This document shows positions 21,775-35,200 of a DNA stretch of 64,000 bases, one piece after another (position 1 is the stretch's first letter; every line of letters begins with the position of its first letter). The notes beneath the pieces are model-generated. The model was not told the origin of the DNA and searched no databases. It saw only the letters and a program-made list of their open reading frames with translations. Location of the stretch: assembly GCF_910591885.1 (NCBI RefSeq), contig NC_063275.1, forward strand, positions 1,488,001 to 1,552,000, given 5' to 3'. The position numbers and the translations under genes were made by a program. This DNA is from Bombus terrestris. Taxonomy: Eukaryota; Arthropoda; Insecta; Hymenoptera; Apidae.

Positions 21775-24560
21775 TCACTCCAGTCTTAAATAAGCTTCCA
21801 CAGCTTGTTTACTTCTTAATTTAATCTCTGCCCGCGTTGGCACCGATGAATCAATTGCTTGATGCTCGACGATGAGACCTAAGAAACATTATGAGCATAT
21901 TATATTATGGAATCGAATGGGATAGTTCAAGTATTTGTTGTATCCTGTAGCGTCGGACGATTGCTATTATTATCACCCGTTGGTTCCACTTCCGCATCTT
22001 TGAATTTGATCTTTGAACGATAATTGGAAACGTAAGTTTGGTACAAGTCTTTCGCTCTTTCTTCTCTGTCTTTGTCCAGTTCGAAATTGCTCATTCCAAA
22101 TAGTGCCCCTACTTTTCGACTAACAGTGGACAATAATGTTAAACCTAGATAAAGATACGAGACGATAAGAAGAATATGTAGACGTCCCAAAAAATTTACT
22201 CGCAACTTTTATCGGTCTTTTTTTCATCACCTTCTGTCTCCATTTTTTCCATCATTGGTATGTCAAATCGTTTATCAAATTCTTCCGTTGGCTTTCTCGC
22301 TGCTACTTTATTACCTCTTTTAACACAAATCAACATCGCTACCATATTCTGCAAAGCCGCTCTTATGTCCATCAGTAATTCACCGCGTTCCTTTTTTGAA
22401 TTTTTTCGTTCAAGTTCACGCTTTTTTTGCATTGCGATCTGTTCCAGCAAGATATTTTTGTCCGCGTTATATCTACAAGAAAATTCATCTACATACACCA
22501 GTAGCAGTGTGGATACTAAGAAAACTCTCGCATGACAAAACATCACCTACTCCTCAATAGTGGCTACAAGGGCGTGCTCGAAATTAGACAGAGTGGACAA
22601 TGCCTCATTTTTCTTACTTAACAACGAATCACGCTCCTTCACGTTCCGATCGAATTGTTCCAACAGTCGTGTTCGTTGTTTCATTTGTTCTTCCAACCTG
22701 ATGATGGTTTGCGAAATAAACGTTTCGAAAGAAAAGTACAGTTTATAATGAGAAACTACGTTAGTATCGCGCTAACATTTTTTTAATTTCTCATTAAACT
22801 TTGTTAACCTTTATTAACCATGTACCAACCTTGAAAGCAATTCTCGATAAGAATGGATCAACAATGAATCCTTGATTTTATCGAATATTCCTTCCAAATA
22901 GCTTATTTGCTTTTCTAACGCTTTATTCGATGTGGTTCCAGAGCGTATAATTTCTGTAGTTAATATCTCCTCGCTCTGTTACACACGCAACGACGTTTAA
23001 AGTTTAAACTTCAAAGTAGTCCATACGTAGCCACGTACTTACTCGTATTACATTAGTTGAAATAACTTTCTGTCATTTTTTTTTTGTTTACTTTTATCAA
23101 CAGCAGCAGCACGGCTTTGCTCTTTACCAAATTACTCTTATCGCAACTTATTGACTTTATACACTTACTTCGGTTCGTATGAGGGACTGCGCGTATGACC
23201 ACAAGTCCTCTACTTGTTCACGTACGATCTCTAGCATACGTTCTTTCTCCTTCATGTTATTCCAAACGTTTCGTGCTACACGTTTATACTTTGATTCGAT
23301 GTCATTCGTTTCTTCGGTTGCAAGTTGACCCATTATCGTTGTTCGAAGTATCACTTTACATTGACTTATACGATCTTGTTTCAAGCTATCCAACAAAATT
23401 TCGTGATATACCGCATCCTACGAATACGAATTTTCAATTAGCTAATGGGAGGATAATCGCTTGGTGTTAACTAAGTAAGTACCTTTTTTAAGATTTCAAG
23501 TATGTAAGCATACGTTAAATTTATCGCCTTTGCTGCATTTTGTCTCGCAACGAATTTTTGATATCGCGACACCAATCTCTGTTGCGCTCGAGTCCATGGC
23601 ACGTCTTTTTTTTCTTCGTAAATATTGCACAGCTCTGCGTGTTCTACCTGTGTCATATACGTATATATGCATGTCGTGTTATATACATATTTCCATGTAT
23701 ATAGTATAGTTTATTCTTTCTTAGGTACATACAATATGTATTTAGGTCGTTGGACGAAACATACTTGTAGTTCGAAACATCGTTTCATCTTTCGTTTCTT
23801 CTCGTAACGAAGCTTATCTAATTGACAGCGTTTCCTATGATTTTCCTCGTAAATAGATTCACAAATGTGCTATGCGGGAGCAACGAAAAAGCCTATCGTG
23901 AAATGTTTGAGCCGTTTGGACCGTATAAATAATAATAATCGAATAATAAAATAAGAGGAAAAAAGATTTACTTCTATTTCTCGGCCTTGGCATTTTAATC
24001 GTAAATTTTTACGACTTCGCAATAAACCACGCACATGACCTTTTGGAATTCCTTTCGTTATCTCGTTAACAATTTGACGATAATTGTTTACATCTCGTTT
24101 GTACGTACTTAATTGCCATGATATCTTTTTCTTCAATTTTGTAGCATCTTGCAGCCTTATCTTCTTTTCACGTGCTAGATTTTGTGAGAGTTTTAATTAA
24201 CGGTCAACAGTCTTATAACGTAAAAACATAAACGGTTAATTGTGAAAAGTCGGTGAGTTGCACAGATGTTGCCCCGAAGTAGGTGGAAAGAGAAAAGCAA
24301 AACATCGATGATGGAATTGGAAAACATTAAATTTGATTTGACGTTCAGTCGAAGATATCCGCGCGCATCTCGTGTAGTATACCTTCTTATAAGATATTTT
24401 TATTTCGTTGTAAAATCAACTATGACGCAAGTGACTACCACGAGATTCCCTTACCATGTAATTTAAGGATCCCACGATATTGTTCCAATTTATCTTTAGT
24501 CGACCATCTTACATCTTTGATTCTACGAAATGTCAGTGGAATTCGTTTCTGAAATAACAT
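21775..24560 (-). CDS. Coiled-coil protein, outer dynein arm docking complex family (CCDC183/ODAD3-like)
   Basis: Nine exons: 24560-24455 (ATG), 24174-23972, 23647-23483, 23417-23169, 22975-22830, 22697-22551, 22472-22200, about 22119-21977, and 21878-21775 (TGA). They sum to 1,536 nt, 511 aa. The product is charged and almost wholly alpha-helical (for example KQRTRLLEQFDRNVKERDSL). Two places suggest the family. A mid-region QNAAKAINLTYAYILEILKK aligns by eye with the LLYLDLLDYLK helix of CCDC183. The C-terminus VPTRAEIKLRSKQAVEAYLR resembles the family ending VPSRAEIKRQAQRLIEG. Such proteins anchor outer dynein arms on ciliary and flagellar doublets, which in insects means sperm and chordotonal neurons. 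The last two donors are the least certain; a different acceptor (22145) would need a weaker donor. Any ciliary coiled-coil protein remains possible. Confidence 0.7.
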
Positions 24561-25566
24561 TTCAGTCAGTAGACCGTTGGTAGAATGATCGCCACTGATT
24601 CGTTGGTATCACAAACATTATCGTTGCGGTTCGCTACGATTCGCGACAGTTTAATGGCTGTGTTGAAAAACCAAGGAATGGCTGACTAAAGTTTAATAGT
24701 TAGAGTAACTGCAAAAGATAAAAAATAAGAGCCTGAAATCTTAGAGAATAACGTAATTTTATTTTACATACAAAGACGTATCACATACAAGGGGAAAATG
24801 AGAGATTCTATAATCTTCTAAGGGTTAGAATTAGGCATCATGTAATCTATATCGCATTCATTTATTGCACACGTATTATCACATACATTCTCTCTCTTTT
24901 TCTCTCTCTCTCTCTCTTTCCTTTTCCCTCCATTCTTCTACTCTTCTCTCTTTTCCTTCTTTATCATCTTTGTCGTCTCTTCATTCTATTTCCTATTCTA
25001 AATTCTCTCTTTGTCATTCTTGTTTTTAAATATCGTTGTTCCTCTTGTTTCCTTAGTTTCTCGGAATATATTATAATAATATTTTGTTAGTAAAAAAATG
25101 TCTGATATTATTACGGATCTGCATTTAAGCATTCACGTACAACGTAGCTAACCACGTTGAGCTGGAGTCTAACGGTAAGTTTATGTATCGTTGTCGAAAT
25201 TGCTATGCACGAAGTATTATACATACGTATCTCGAACAGCGATATAATGTCAACGCTCACGATATGAGATTGCAAGAAAACGACTGGTTAGGCAATTAAT
25301 CGTTTCGAATGCATACAAATTCGATCGTGTAGCTTCGTTGATATGTATCATTTATTCTACGATCAAACACGGTCTATTTTGTGCTCTAGATCGTATATGT
25401 TTTCAATGGAATCGTTTAAATTGCCGCATAATTTATTAATCAAGGGGTACGCGATTGGCAATTGGGCGATATGGTGACATGCAGTTGCGTGTTTGTTCGC
25501 GCCTTACAACACATTGGTACGACACTGGTTATCATTGATGAGATTTTTAAAGAATTCATTTTCTCT
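24561..25566. other. Intergenic between coiled-coil gene and hikaru genki
   Basis: Separates two minus-strand genes: the 5' flank of the coiled-coil gene and the 3' flank of hig. It has a CT-rich microsatellite-like stretch at 24890-25020. No coding signal seen. Confidence 0.5.
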
Positions 25567-28500
25567 TTAAACATCTTTATATGACCTACAAGGTGGTGGG
25601 GGGGCACTCCATATTCCATTTTCTCGACAAGTTGGCTTCCTTACAGGTTCCAATGGTGTAACGTATCCCGGTGAACAAGTTACCTGTTAAGCAATCAACA
25701 TGATGAATAAGAAAAGAAAAATGAAATATTCAATTTAATTCATATACATATGTGTATACAGATAGATCTATAGATAAACAGGAGAAAATTAGAAAACGAA
25801 ATTAAAAAAACGATAGATTAACCTGTTACCTGTATATTATCACCTGGTTTGTACCAAAATTTAAGAGGTGCGATTCGTCCGTGGGGCGGATCGCCTGGGT
25901 AAGGACATCTCACTTTACCTAATGATACGGAAGTGTTATTAGTAACAGAACGAAATAGATGCATCCGTCCGATTAAATACTATGTCCATGGTATGGAAAC
26001 TTACAGACTGGTGGCGGATGAGACCATGTTCCGTTCTCTGTACATATTACAGAGGCCTCGCCTAACAATTGATGACCAGGCACGCAAGCAAACCTGACAA
26101 GTGCACCAACTTTGTACATACGCGTTTGGTGTTGTTTTCTTCCTGAATTATGGCGATTCGTTTGTTCGATGATACGGCCACTCTTTGGTATCGACGGAGT
26201 CGGACAGATGATTTCTGCAAAATTGATCACATTACGCGTTTTCTGCGTTATCGATGTACGATATATATATATATATATATACAGTATATATATATACTGC
26301 ACTTTTTTACGCGAGTAAATAACAGGAAAAGAATTTACGAAGCCTACCCTCGCAACTAGGCGTACTTCCGCTCCACGAACCGTCACCTTGGCACTCTATG
26401 CTCTGCGATCCTAATAATCTATGACCCCACATGCAGGCAAATACCGCTCTACGACCAAATGTATTGTTGTATTCGAGAAGTTGCAACCTTGTATCGTCGA
26501 ATTTATCTATAGGTGGGCATACGATTGTTTCGCATCGCGGAATTTCGGCTGACCATTTACCTGGAAAAGTATTATTCCTTTCATCTTTTATTCCGTCCAC
26601 GATATTACGTACACATGTATAATCCCTTACCGTTGTATTGACACGTTATACCAGCTGCGCCTTCTAGTTTAAATCCAATTGGACATTCGAACGTTGCTCC
26701 GTGACCCATACGCGCACCTTCGATCTTACCGATTAACGGTGGTTTGGGTAGGTTCAGAACAGGACACTGAACATCTGGAAATATGAGAATGCATTTATTT
26801 CGTATGCGTCTAAACGTTTGCTCACACTGAAAAATAGAAATTTGTAAAAGGAGAAGGGAAAACAAAGAAAAGGATAATTGAACTTACCCACAACGTGGAC
26901 ACGTATGGAGTTGGATAATCCACGAGGTGTAGAGCACGTGTAAACTCCTGAATCTTGCGTTTTCGCATAATATATCGATAATCGATACTTCCAGTCTCTT
27001 TCACGAGCAGCGATCGCCCATCCTGAATTGTCGAAAAGATTGTTACAATGACTAGAACTGTATTATGCGATTGTTAGTTGTCGATCCTAATGATCCTTAA
27101 CGTGCTCGTCCAATCCCTCATACTCGAAGGAAGAACTAAAACGTTAATCACGATATCGTTTCCCTTATGAATCTTGCCTTTTTTCTCGATCGGCAAAGCC
27201 AAACATTTCAACATAAAACGAAACTTTTATCTAGCTTTTTGCTACACGTATGCGACAAGCGTGGAAATATCATCGTATAAATATGACCGATGTAATCGTA
27301 TAAACTATTACAAGAATCGATTGGGAACCTATACATAGACCGATGCGCGTAATATTATGTTAATTTTTCTGAATTAAATTTGGTAAACAATGGTTGACCT
27401 CGTTATGCATTGCATATATGTATATATAATCAATCTAGCTGTAAGCATATCTTAATTAAAAGCGTCTCAACATACAACTGAAGAAAATTATCTTACAATT
27501 GTAGGAGACAGTTTATTTATACACGCTCTGTATCACAATGCGCAATTCGCAATAAAACGTCGACGATCGTCAGAAGGCTTACCGGTCAAGTATTGACGAA
27601 ATGTCGAGGTCCAAGTCCATTCGGGATTACCAAGTTTTCTTGCGAATAGGCATTCCAGGTGAAGAATGCTTCCAGGATAAACGGCGAGAGCACCGGATGG
27701 CTCGACGGCAGCTGAACCGGCCGGTAATCCAAACACGATCGTTGGCGGTACATCCTCTGTTTCTCCTCGAACAATCAACGAGAGGAGAAATATTAAATGG
27801 AACAGGATTTCGTTTCGTTTCCTGACGGGTAAGAAAATTGACGAAATGGGAAGAGAATTCCGGATAGCTAGGGCTTTCAACTTTATAAGGCTGTGTCCTA
27901 ATTGGACGTCCCATAGCCACAAGTGCGACAATAGGACAGTGTTCATAAATATGTATGTTAATCGTATAACGAAATAGAAACGGATAGGACAGCGGTGGAG
28001 GTTGAAGAGAATAATCAGTCGTAGGACAGTGCGATGAAGGAAAAGCCAACGTAGCAGAGGGAAGATTCATAAGCCACAAGAGGATCGCACAACAGAGCCA
28101 CAGCAAAGTAGGATCGTTTCCCCTTCGTATGAATCAGAAGATGATCGACTCAGACAACGGAACGCAATTTGAAAATTTTTTAATGTTAATACACATTTCA
28201 TTAATACAATAGTGAGATTTTCCTAATTAAAACTAGACCAAACAGGATATCGTTATTAAAAATTGGCAATGCTACACCATCCATATATAATACTTCTACA
28301 TAGAAAATTTTACAACGTGTAGTAGAAAGTGCATATTAACTTTGAGTATTGCATTAAAGTATATTGTATACTATTGTATTGTGTACTATTGTAAGTATAC
28401 TATTTTTATATGTTTATACACATTTTATATGAAAATGAAATTTAGAAAGTGATATAAAAACGCTTCATTGAAAAGTAAGGATATATTTTTGCAAATAGCT

Positions 28501-30908
28501 TTTCTAGCTACTTTGTACTAGGCTCTTTTTGTACTTCAAAAATCAATAAAGTATGATTTCTACTTAAAGATTTTCTAAAGCATGTAGTTTAGACCTCGTT
28601 GGCGGATCATGCGAAGAAGGATCAAATTTCAATCAACTGGAGTGACGAATACGACATTGTCGCATCGCACATGTTGTCACTTTGGACGCGACCATAAAAC
28701 ATGCTATGTTCGTTTGGTGTCGTGCTAATCGGTTCTGTACGATCGTCGCTGTGCAACGTCCAATTAAGATACATAGAATAATACATACCAGACGTAGATA
28801 TTTCCAATGATTGTCACACCTACGTATACGAGCCGATATATTTTAACTAATCAATTACCTTATCTTGTAATTTTTGTAAGAAATTACGAATAAGTAACGA
28901 ATTATACAGGTAAAAGGGATTACAAGAAATTAGAAATAGGAGAAATATTCATTTACTAACCGGTATAATTTGAAATCGCTGTCGTTGGAGTACAAGAGGG
29001 TAGTTTCCCGCTCCAACTTGCATTACGACAATGCAACAGAGGATCACCGACGAGCTTGTATTTGCCAAGTTCCCTGCATCTTACCGTCACCCGTTCCCCG
29101 TGTGGTACAGTGATCTTGTCTACCTAGTAACAATAGTGCACATGATCGTGTTTATTCTAACAACTTATTTGATGAAACTGTAGAAAAATTATGTCCTCTC
29201 TGATTTCGATAATTTTTGAATATGTTGTAAAGCTTAATATTTTAAACACCAATTTCCTGTACATGCATCTATCGTTACATAAGTTGACGGCCATGATTTC
29301 CGACATGTTTGTAAAAAATTATCTTCTGTTTATATATGCAAACGAGGGTGAGACGAGCTTGTGGTAAGGCCAATGCGCAATTGAATATGCGAGACTGTAA
29401 AAATGTCTGTTATATTTGAATGAAAAATGAATATCATCTAGTGAAGCAGCTGGCAACGCTTGTGTTATACAATAATAAATATTTCATTTTCTAAAATAAT
29501 ATTAATTATTCGTACCCCTATCATTTTTATAATTAATTTGTTATTATTTTACACAAGTGTTGTCAGATTGAAAAGCTGACACAAACCCAAATACCAAACA
29601 TAAATTCTAATATATTAATGATATTCATTTTTAATTGAGTTATAACAAACATTTCTTATAGTCTAGCATGTACAATTGTGCACGGGGCTTTAAACGTGTA
29701 TGCCCTTACGAACGCACAGTTATGGGCAGAATTCACTGTAGTGGTATCGATGGTCTCTTGCAAATATCTTGGAAACTATGATCGATCAACAGCTACATAT
29801 ACAGGAAAAAGTTTTTCAGAATGTTAATTTCTACAACATATCCAAAAATCATTAAAATCGGAGAAGATGTAGCTTTTCTACAGTTTCACCATTTATTTTC
29901 ATTATTCTCGGGAAGAACGCGAACTATAGCTAATCAGATCAAGCTAAATAAAGTAAAGAATAAAATACTATAATTGTCGAAGGAAATATATCGATGTTAC
30001 TCTCCTCTATTCTCGTAACGAATCAGAAACACGTTCAAAAGGCTAATGCCACAGGCAACAACTTACAGATATTGTAATATTCTTGTAGGTCACGATTAAA
30101 AATGGATGTAATCCTTCAAGTTTACAACCTCTATGAAATCCGTCGGAATCTGCAAAGAGATTATAATTAACAATGTAACAAACAATATGGATTAAAATGA
30201 CTAACAATAGATGACAATAATCATGAAAATAATACATTCTTAATTACTGATATCTTAAGGTTAGGTTTTTTCTTTTGTGACAGCATACATGATAGAAGCC
30301 GATAAAACAGATTTTTGAAACAATTTTCATCGATCAGAAACACAAAGCACGTGTTCATCGGGTGTATTTACAAGTAGTATTTGCTGTATGACGCATGCTC
30401 AGCGTGGTTTCACTGGACGTTCAATAATAGAGGTAACCGCTTTCGAAAGTACCCAGACAACTTTATCGATCCGACAATTTCGTTCGTAGAAAAGCATTCG
30501 GTTGAATAACATTTTTCGTCGGATCTACGTCACGTTAATTTGTCTTTTCGAACGGTCTTCATGGTCATTACAATGAAATTATTATTCCACCATCACACAT
30601 GGGATCTACTCGTATTTGAAAACATCCATCTTACCGACAATGCATTACGGTTTTACAGATTTTTGATAGTTTCGCGACGTAAAGATAACATTAATATGTG
30701 ATTCTATCTTGCCGGCAAGTTCATCTATTTGCATTTTGTCAAAGGCAGATAATGCGCGAAATGATTCCATGCTTTCAATTACTCTCAAGTGGTATTTCCC
30801 TCGTAGAATTTATCGCAGCATACACTCACCTATTTGTTTCGCCGTGCAAAAAGTAACCGTTGTTACAAGCCCAAGTAACAAAACATAGAATCCTGCACTC
30901 AGTTTCAT
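25567..30908 (-). CDS. hig: Hikaru genki: secreted synaptic-cleft protein with Ig and CCP/sushi domains
   Basis: In Drosophila, Hig is secreted into cholinergic synaptic clefts and helps set acetylcholine-receptor levels (family knowledge). Ten exons: 30908-30830, 30149-30067, 29123-28961, 27765-27583, 27022-26888, 26774-26631, 26560-26348, 26214-26005, 25918-25830 and 25683-25567. They sum to 1,416 nt, 471 aa plus TAA. Exon one encodes a signal peptide starting MKLSAGFYVLLLGLV. CCP1 spans about 34-98 (ends WSGKLPSC). An Ig domain spans about 112-213, with LHLECLFARKLGNPEWTWTS and DSGVYTCSTPRGLSN. Four CCPs follow at about 216-276, 280-333, 335-404 and 406-465, each closing with a W-x-x-x-P-x-C pattern such as WSAEIPRC and WSHPPPVC. 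N-glycosylation sequons are present (NITIS, NASW). All internal junctions keep frame, mostly phase 1 as expected for extracellular modules. Confidence 0.95.
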
Positions 30909-31639
30909 ACCATGCGCGCTTTCAAAGAATTTCCTTGTTCTTTCTTTCTCGATGGACATACTGTTGGTTTTTGCATATCAAAACGAAATGTTATTCGAGT
31001 CACTACACTGGAACTTGATTTCGATGATAATTTCGCATCGAGAGTGGCTGGAATTTTCGTAACTCGGAAAATCGTTTGTTTTGTTCTTTGGCATTCTGTT
31101 TCACAAGCATAGTAAATCGCACGTATATGGATGGCAAAGATTCAACGTCACTGAAAAATGAAAAAAGAAATAAACCGAGGGAGAAGAAATGGTTTACGCG
31201 TGACAGAAATACGAACGCACCTGCGTTTCGAAGATTGACCAACTGACCGAAAAAACACGTATATAGCCCGCGAGGAATGATTAGCGGTAGAACCAACGTC
31301 ACCACTACCTTCATCGCTATGCTCGTAAACGATGCGTACCACCACTCGCGGAATTACGGGGTGAGACGTTAGAAGGCAGCTTTGCCAGTGTAGCTTACTT
31401 GCGAAAGCGCAGGCGTGTAACTGACACATGTTACATCATACTTCTATATTCAACACATGTGTACACGGAAATCTTCTCAAAATTTTTGTTTCATCTTTAA
31501 ACGATTTTACACATTTTGTAATATTCCTCTTCCTTTCGTATTCCACTTTCGTTTTTCGGTTTACGCTTGGAATTCTCAGCCTCTACATGTGTTTTCAAGA
31601 GTTATGCTTCCCAAGTCCACCTCCCAAACGCATTTCGAA
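30909..31639. other. Upstream flank of hig
   Basis: Likely contains hig 5' UTR and promoter sequence. Short open stretches on the minus strand (31003-31429) show no family resemblance, so I do not call a gene. Confidence 0.4.
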
Positions 31640-32222
31640 GAATTACCGAATCTGGGATTTCCGAATCTAAAGTGCGTTCTGAAGGTTTACGTTTAAATTT
31701 TTTTGACACCTAATCGGCGATCAGAAAGGTCGGGTCTAGGATTTTCGATAGCGAAATACGATTGCTTCTGCGGTCGTCAAGGTTTTAGGACGCTTTTGTG
31801 ATCTGTAAAGTGGCGCCGCCCGTGGACTATCCACGAAGCCGGTCGAGGGGTCGCAACAGGGATTTTCGGATCTCAAAGGGCAAATTCAAGGGTCATGTTT
31901 CAGATTTTCCCAACCCAAATAAGTTTACTGGGATTTTCATCCCTAAGTCTGTTTTAAGGAGTCACATATGACATTATCGAGACCAAAGTGCATTTTAAAT
32001 TGTCATAATCTGGATATTCGATACTCAAGTGCATTTCGAAGGGTCATGTTTTGCATTTTTAGTACCAAGTACATCTTGAATGGTCGTGTCTTGGATAGTG
32101 ATTCTTGTAAATATACTTGGGAGACGAAAATCTCAAACGTAAAGCTTAAAAATGTACTCAAGAGCCGAAAATTTCAAGCATATGCCTTTAATTATACACT
32201 TGGGAGTCGAAAATCTCAAACC
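31640..32222. repeat. Degenerate ~40-bp tandem repeat with an inverted right arm
   Basis: Units carry a motif like gattttcgatacccaagtg followed by catttygaagggtcatg. Start points near 31944, 31983, 32023 and 32063 are 39-40 bp apart, with more diverged units from about 31640. From 32107 to 32222 the same unit recurs in opposite orientation three times at about 43-bp spacing (acttgggagtcgaaaatc). Confidence 0.65.
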
Positions 32223-35200
32223 TAACCATGGTGTCAGACATAGATGGCTTAGTGTGACAGAGAAAGTATGGATGGGTTGAGATACAACAGGGCCGAAGAG
32301 GATCCTTAACATTATTTCTTGAGCGATAGATAGGTTTGTTTGCTGCTCCTTTGCGCAGGTCGTCCAACATTAAAGACCTATAGCGATTTGTACTGATTAT
32401 TAAATCGAAAGGATCGAACCTTAACAGGTTTTCGTCAGTTAAATCGAGATACCAAATATGAAGAAACTTTACGTTGTTCTCGTACTTAGCCATCACGTTG
32501 CTGGGTTCGTACTTCGACAAATAACAAATTAAGTACAAATGCTGTTTTTTACGATGCGATTATGAATTGTCGTCGACGATCGAGACGAATTGCAATCTTA
32601 CCGACGCGAGCACGTGATAGTCGTATTGTACCAGATTTATGGATCTGAGATTTATAGATTTTGCAGAAATTATTGAAATAATCGTCTCCTGATTAAGCAG
32701 GGAACGAATCTTTACTGACCAGCCGGATGTAGAACAATTATAGGAACTTGAACATTGTCTTGTCGGATGCACCGAGTTTAAACAAGTCACGTAATCACTA
32801 ATCACGTAATCAAACGTAATCTAATGTAATCAAACGGAATCAAACGAATAGCACTGAAAAATTAAAATTACAATTTCATTCACAAAATTTATAATATTGG
32901 AAATCAACTGTAAATTAATAAAATGAATTATGTATATTATAATAACAATAAATTATATGTATTATATAGTATATTTTTACAAAAATTTTAATTTCTATAA
33001 AAGCCCAGGACATATCGATTTATATATAACAATCATATGTAGTCATCGCAAAAAGTAAATTAACGCTCCAGCAAAAAGTTTAAATGTAAGATCGTTAACT
33101 TATTTTCCGATGCGACTGTATATGTAGCTTTAATTAAAACAATAGAGTTTACTTTAACATCATTTTAATACAGTTATCACAAAAACTATTTAATTTTATC
33201 GTATGAATTTTTTCATATCTTCGGATCATTTTAAAGCTGCTTCTTCGTTTCTTCTCTTTCAAATAAACCATTAACCTTATAGTTACAATTATTATATATT
33301 TTTAGACAAACATTTTGTTTTTCCTATTAACTCGATAGCATGCTAATCGCAAATAGTCGATAGCCGCAATTAGTTATTCAGTAAATACCGTAGTAAAAAT
33401 AGCAACTTACTTTAATCACTACTCTCGCATACTGTCAATAACAACACAATCCTACACGATATTACATCATTTATTGTCATGGTCATTTGAGCAATTTTTC
33501 CATACACAACATTGCTATTATTCTCACGTTCAACACGATTATAATGTACAACCACTCGCGGGAAAATCTATCGGTTGTTTGATCATTTCTCGTACGATAA
33601 CAATAGGTACGATAGCAAATGAACAAATAAAGATATCAGCTAACCACATAGAAACGCTGAAGCCGCAGCAACCGAGGAGGATCAGTCATAAATTTGTCGA
33701 ATACTACGTTGAATCTCTAAGACCATAAGGAAATTTTTATTTAGTATGCATGTACCGCCATGCCTTCATTATCTTTTAATAAGAAGTACACGATTCGTTC
33801 ACCAGAGCGCTTCGAGGACTTAGATTCGTTAGGCAGACTGACGTTGTACTTTCGGCTGTCAATCATTGTCGTGCTTCGATCTCTGCTATCTTTCTCTTCA
33901 AACTGTACCATTTACTTAAACCACGGTAAGTAACACGTATTTTCACAGTAATTTTCACTTCAGTAACTTCTCTGACGATACATCGAAATAACGAGATAAC
34001 GAATAAGCGATCAAAACCAGAGAACGATTGGACGACGCGAATTACGAACGCAACAAAGCAGACGATCCACGATAATAAACATTACCAACTATATGCATAT
34101 ATAAAATAGAGTTGCATAATGAGTTTCGGCACCATGTTGATTCATTAGTGAAGTTTTAAGTTACAATGTCTCTTTTATTCTCTCTCTCCCTTGCTGATAT
34201 TTTAACGAACAAGTCTATCTTGTGGTTACACACTACACTAGTGGTTACTTTTTAATATTCTTCTCAGCGCTATTTCTTTGACACTGAACAGACATTTGTT
34301 CGATGAAAAGAGATACAGTATTTTGTAGTATATTCACGATGCAACTTCGAAATCCGTTTAAGCTTATTGGATTAGCTCGGTCGGAATCACAGTTCGAACG
34401 GGAGGACCCGTTTAAAAATCCAATATTCTCCTAGATCGATTATCATTAAGACAGTGAGGCTCTTAATGCCAGATTCGTTGGATTTTTTCCAGTCGATGAG
34501 AAGAAAATGGTACTTTTGTACCATTTGTATCTGATCTGATATTTCAGTCCAGCCCGTTACAAGTTCTCTCCCCTTCTCCTTCCTCCCCTTTTGTTTGGCA
34601 TAGAACAGGCTTGTTGACACGTTCGGAAATCGTAAAGGATTTTATGAGTTATCTAACTTTCCAATTTCCGCTTTTACGGCGGCTACAAATGGGTCGACTA
34701 AATTGATCGAGACTCGTTCGTAGCCGTCCTTAGAGAACAAGCTTGCTATGCAAATTGAGAGATTATACCTTATCAAGTAAAAAGATAACCAAGGTGCTAT
34801 TTGTAGAATTACCTGCTTAGTGTTATCTATAAAATATCTATAAAATTGTGTATTTATTTATTATTTATTCTGAGCTTATACCTTTTCCGTGGTTACATAT
34901 AAGAATTACTACCAACCAGCATTTAAATAGAAAATTTTTAAAATAAGCTACCAATTCGGGAATTATCTGTAAAGCATAATCCATAAAACATATATACAAA
35001 TGATATATTTACGTATTATTATTTTGAGATCATGTTTAAATGGAAAAATTTATCGATAATGATATTGATTCATTATCATTTAAATTAACAATTTTAGAAA
35101 CAGATTAAATATATTTTTATATTTAAAGAACAGTAGGATGTTTGCACGATTATAGATCAAATCTAAATTTGTTTGGAGAGCCGCCTGCTGCAATATAATA

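Noticed and set aside
28622..28807. Minus-strand frame considered as a hig exon
   Set aside because: The flanking hig exons join in perfect phase without it (NYT-GETEDVPP), and any upstream acceptor meets a stop.
31840..31900. Possible tRNA (GC-rich patch gtggcgccgcccgtgg)
   Set aside because: Could not form the four arms or find A- and B-box sequences at the right spacing.
32188..32538. 116-codon minus-strand frame upstream of hig
   Set aside because: Overlaps the degenerate repeat, and the composition is that of random AT-rich DNA.
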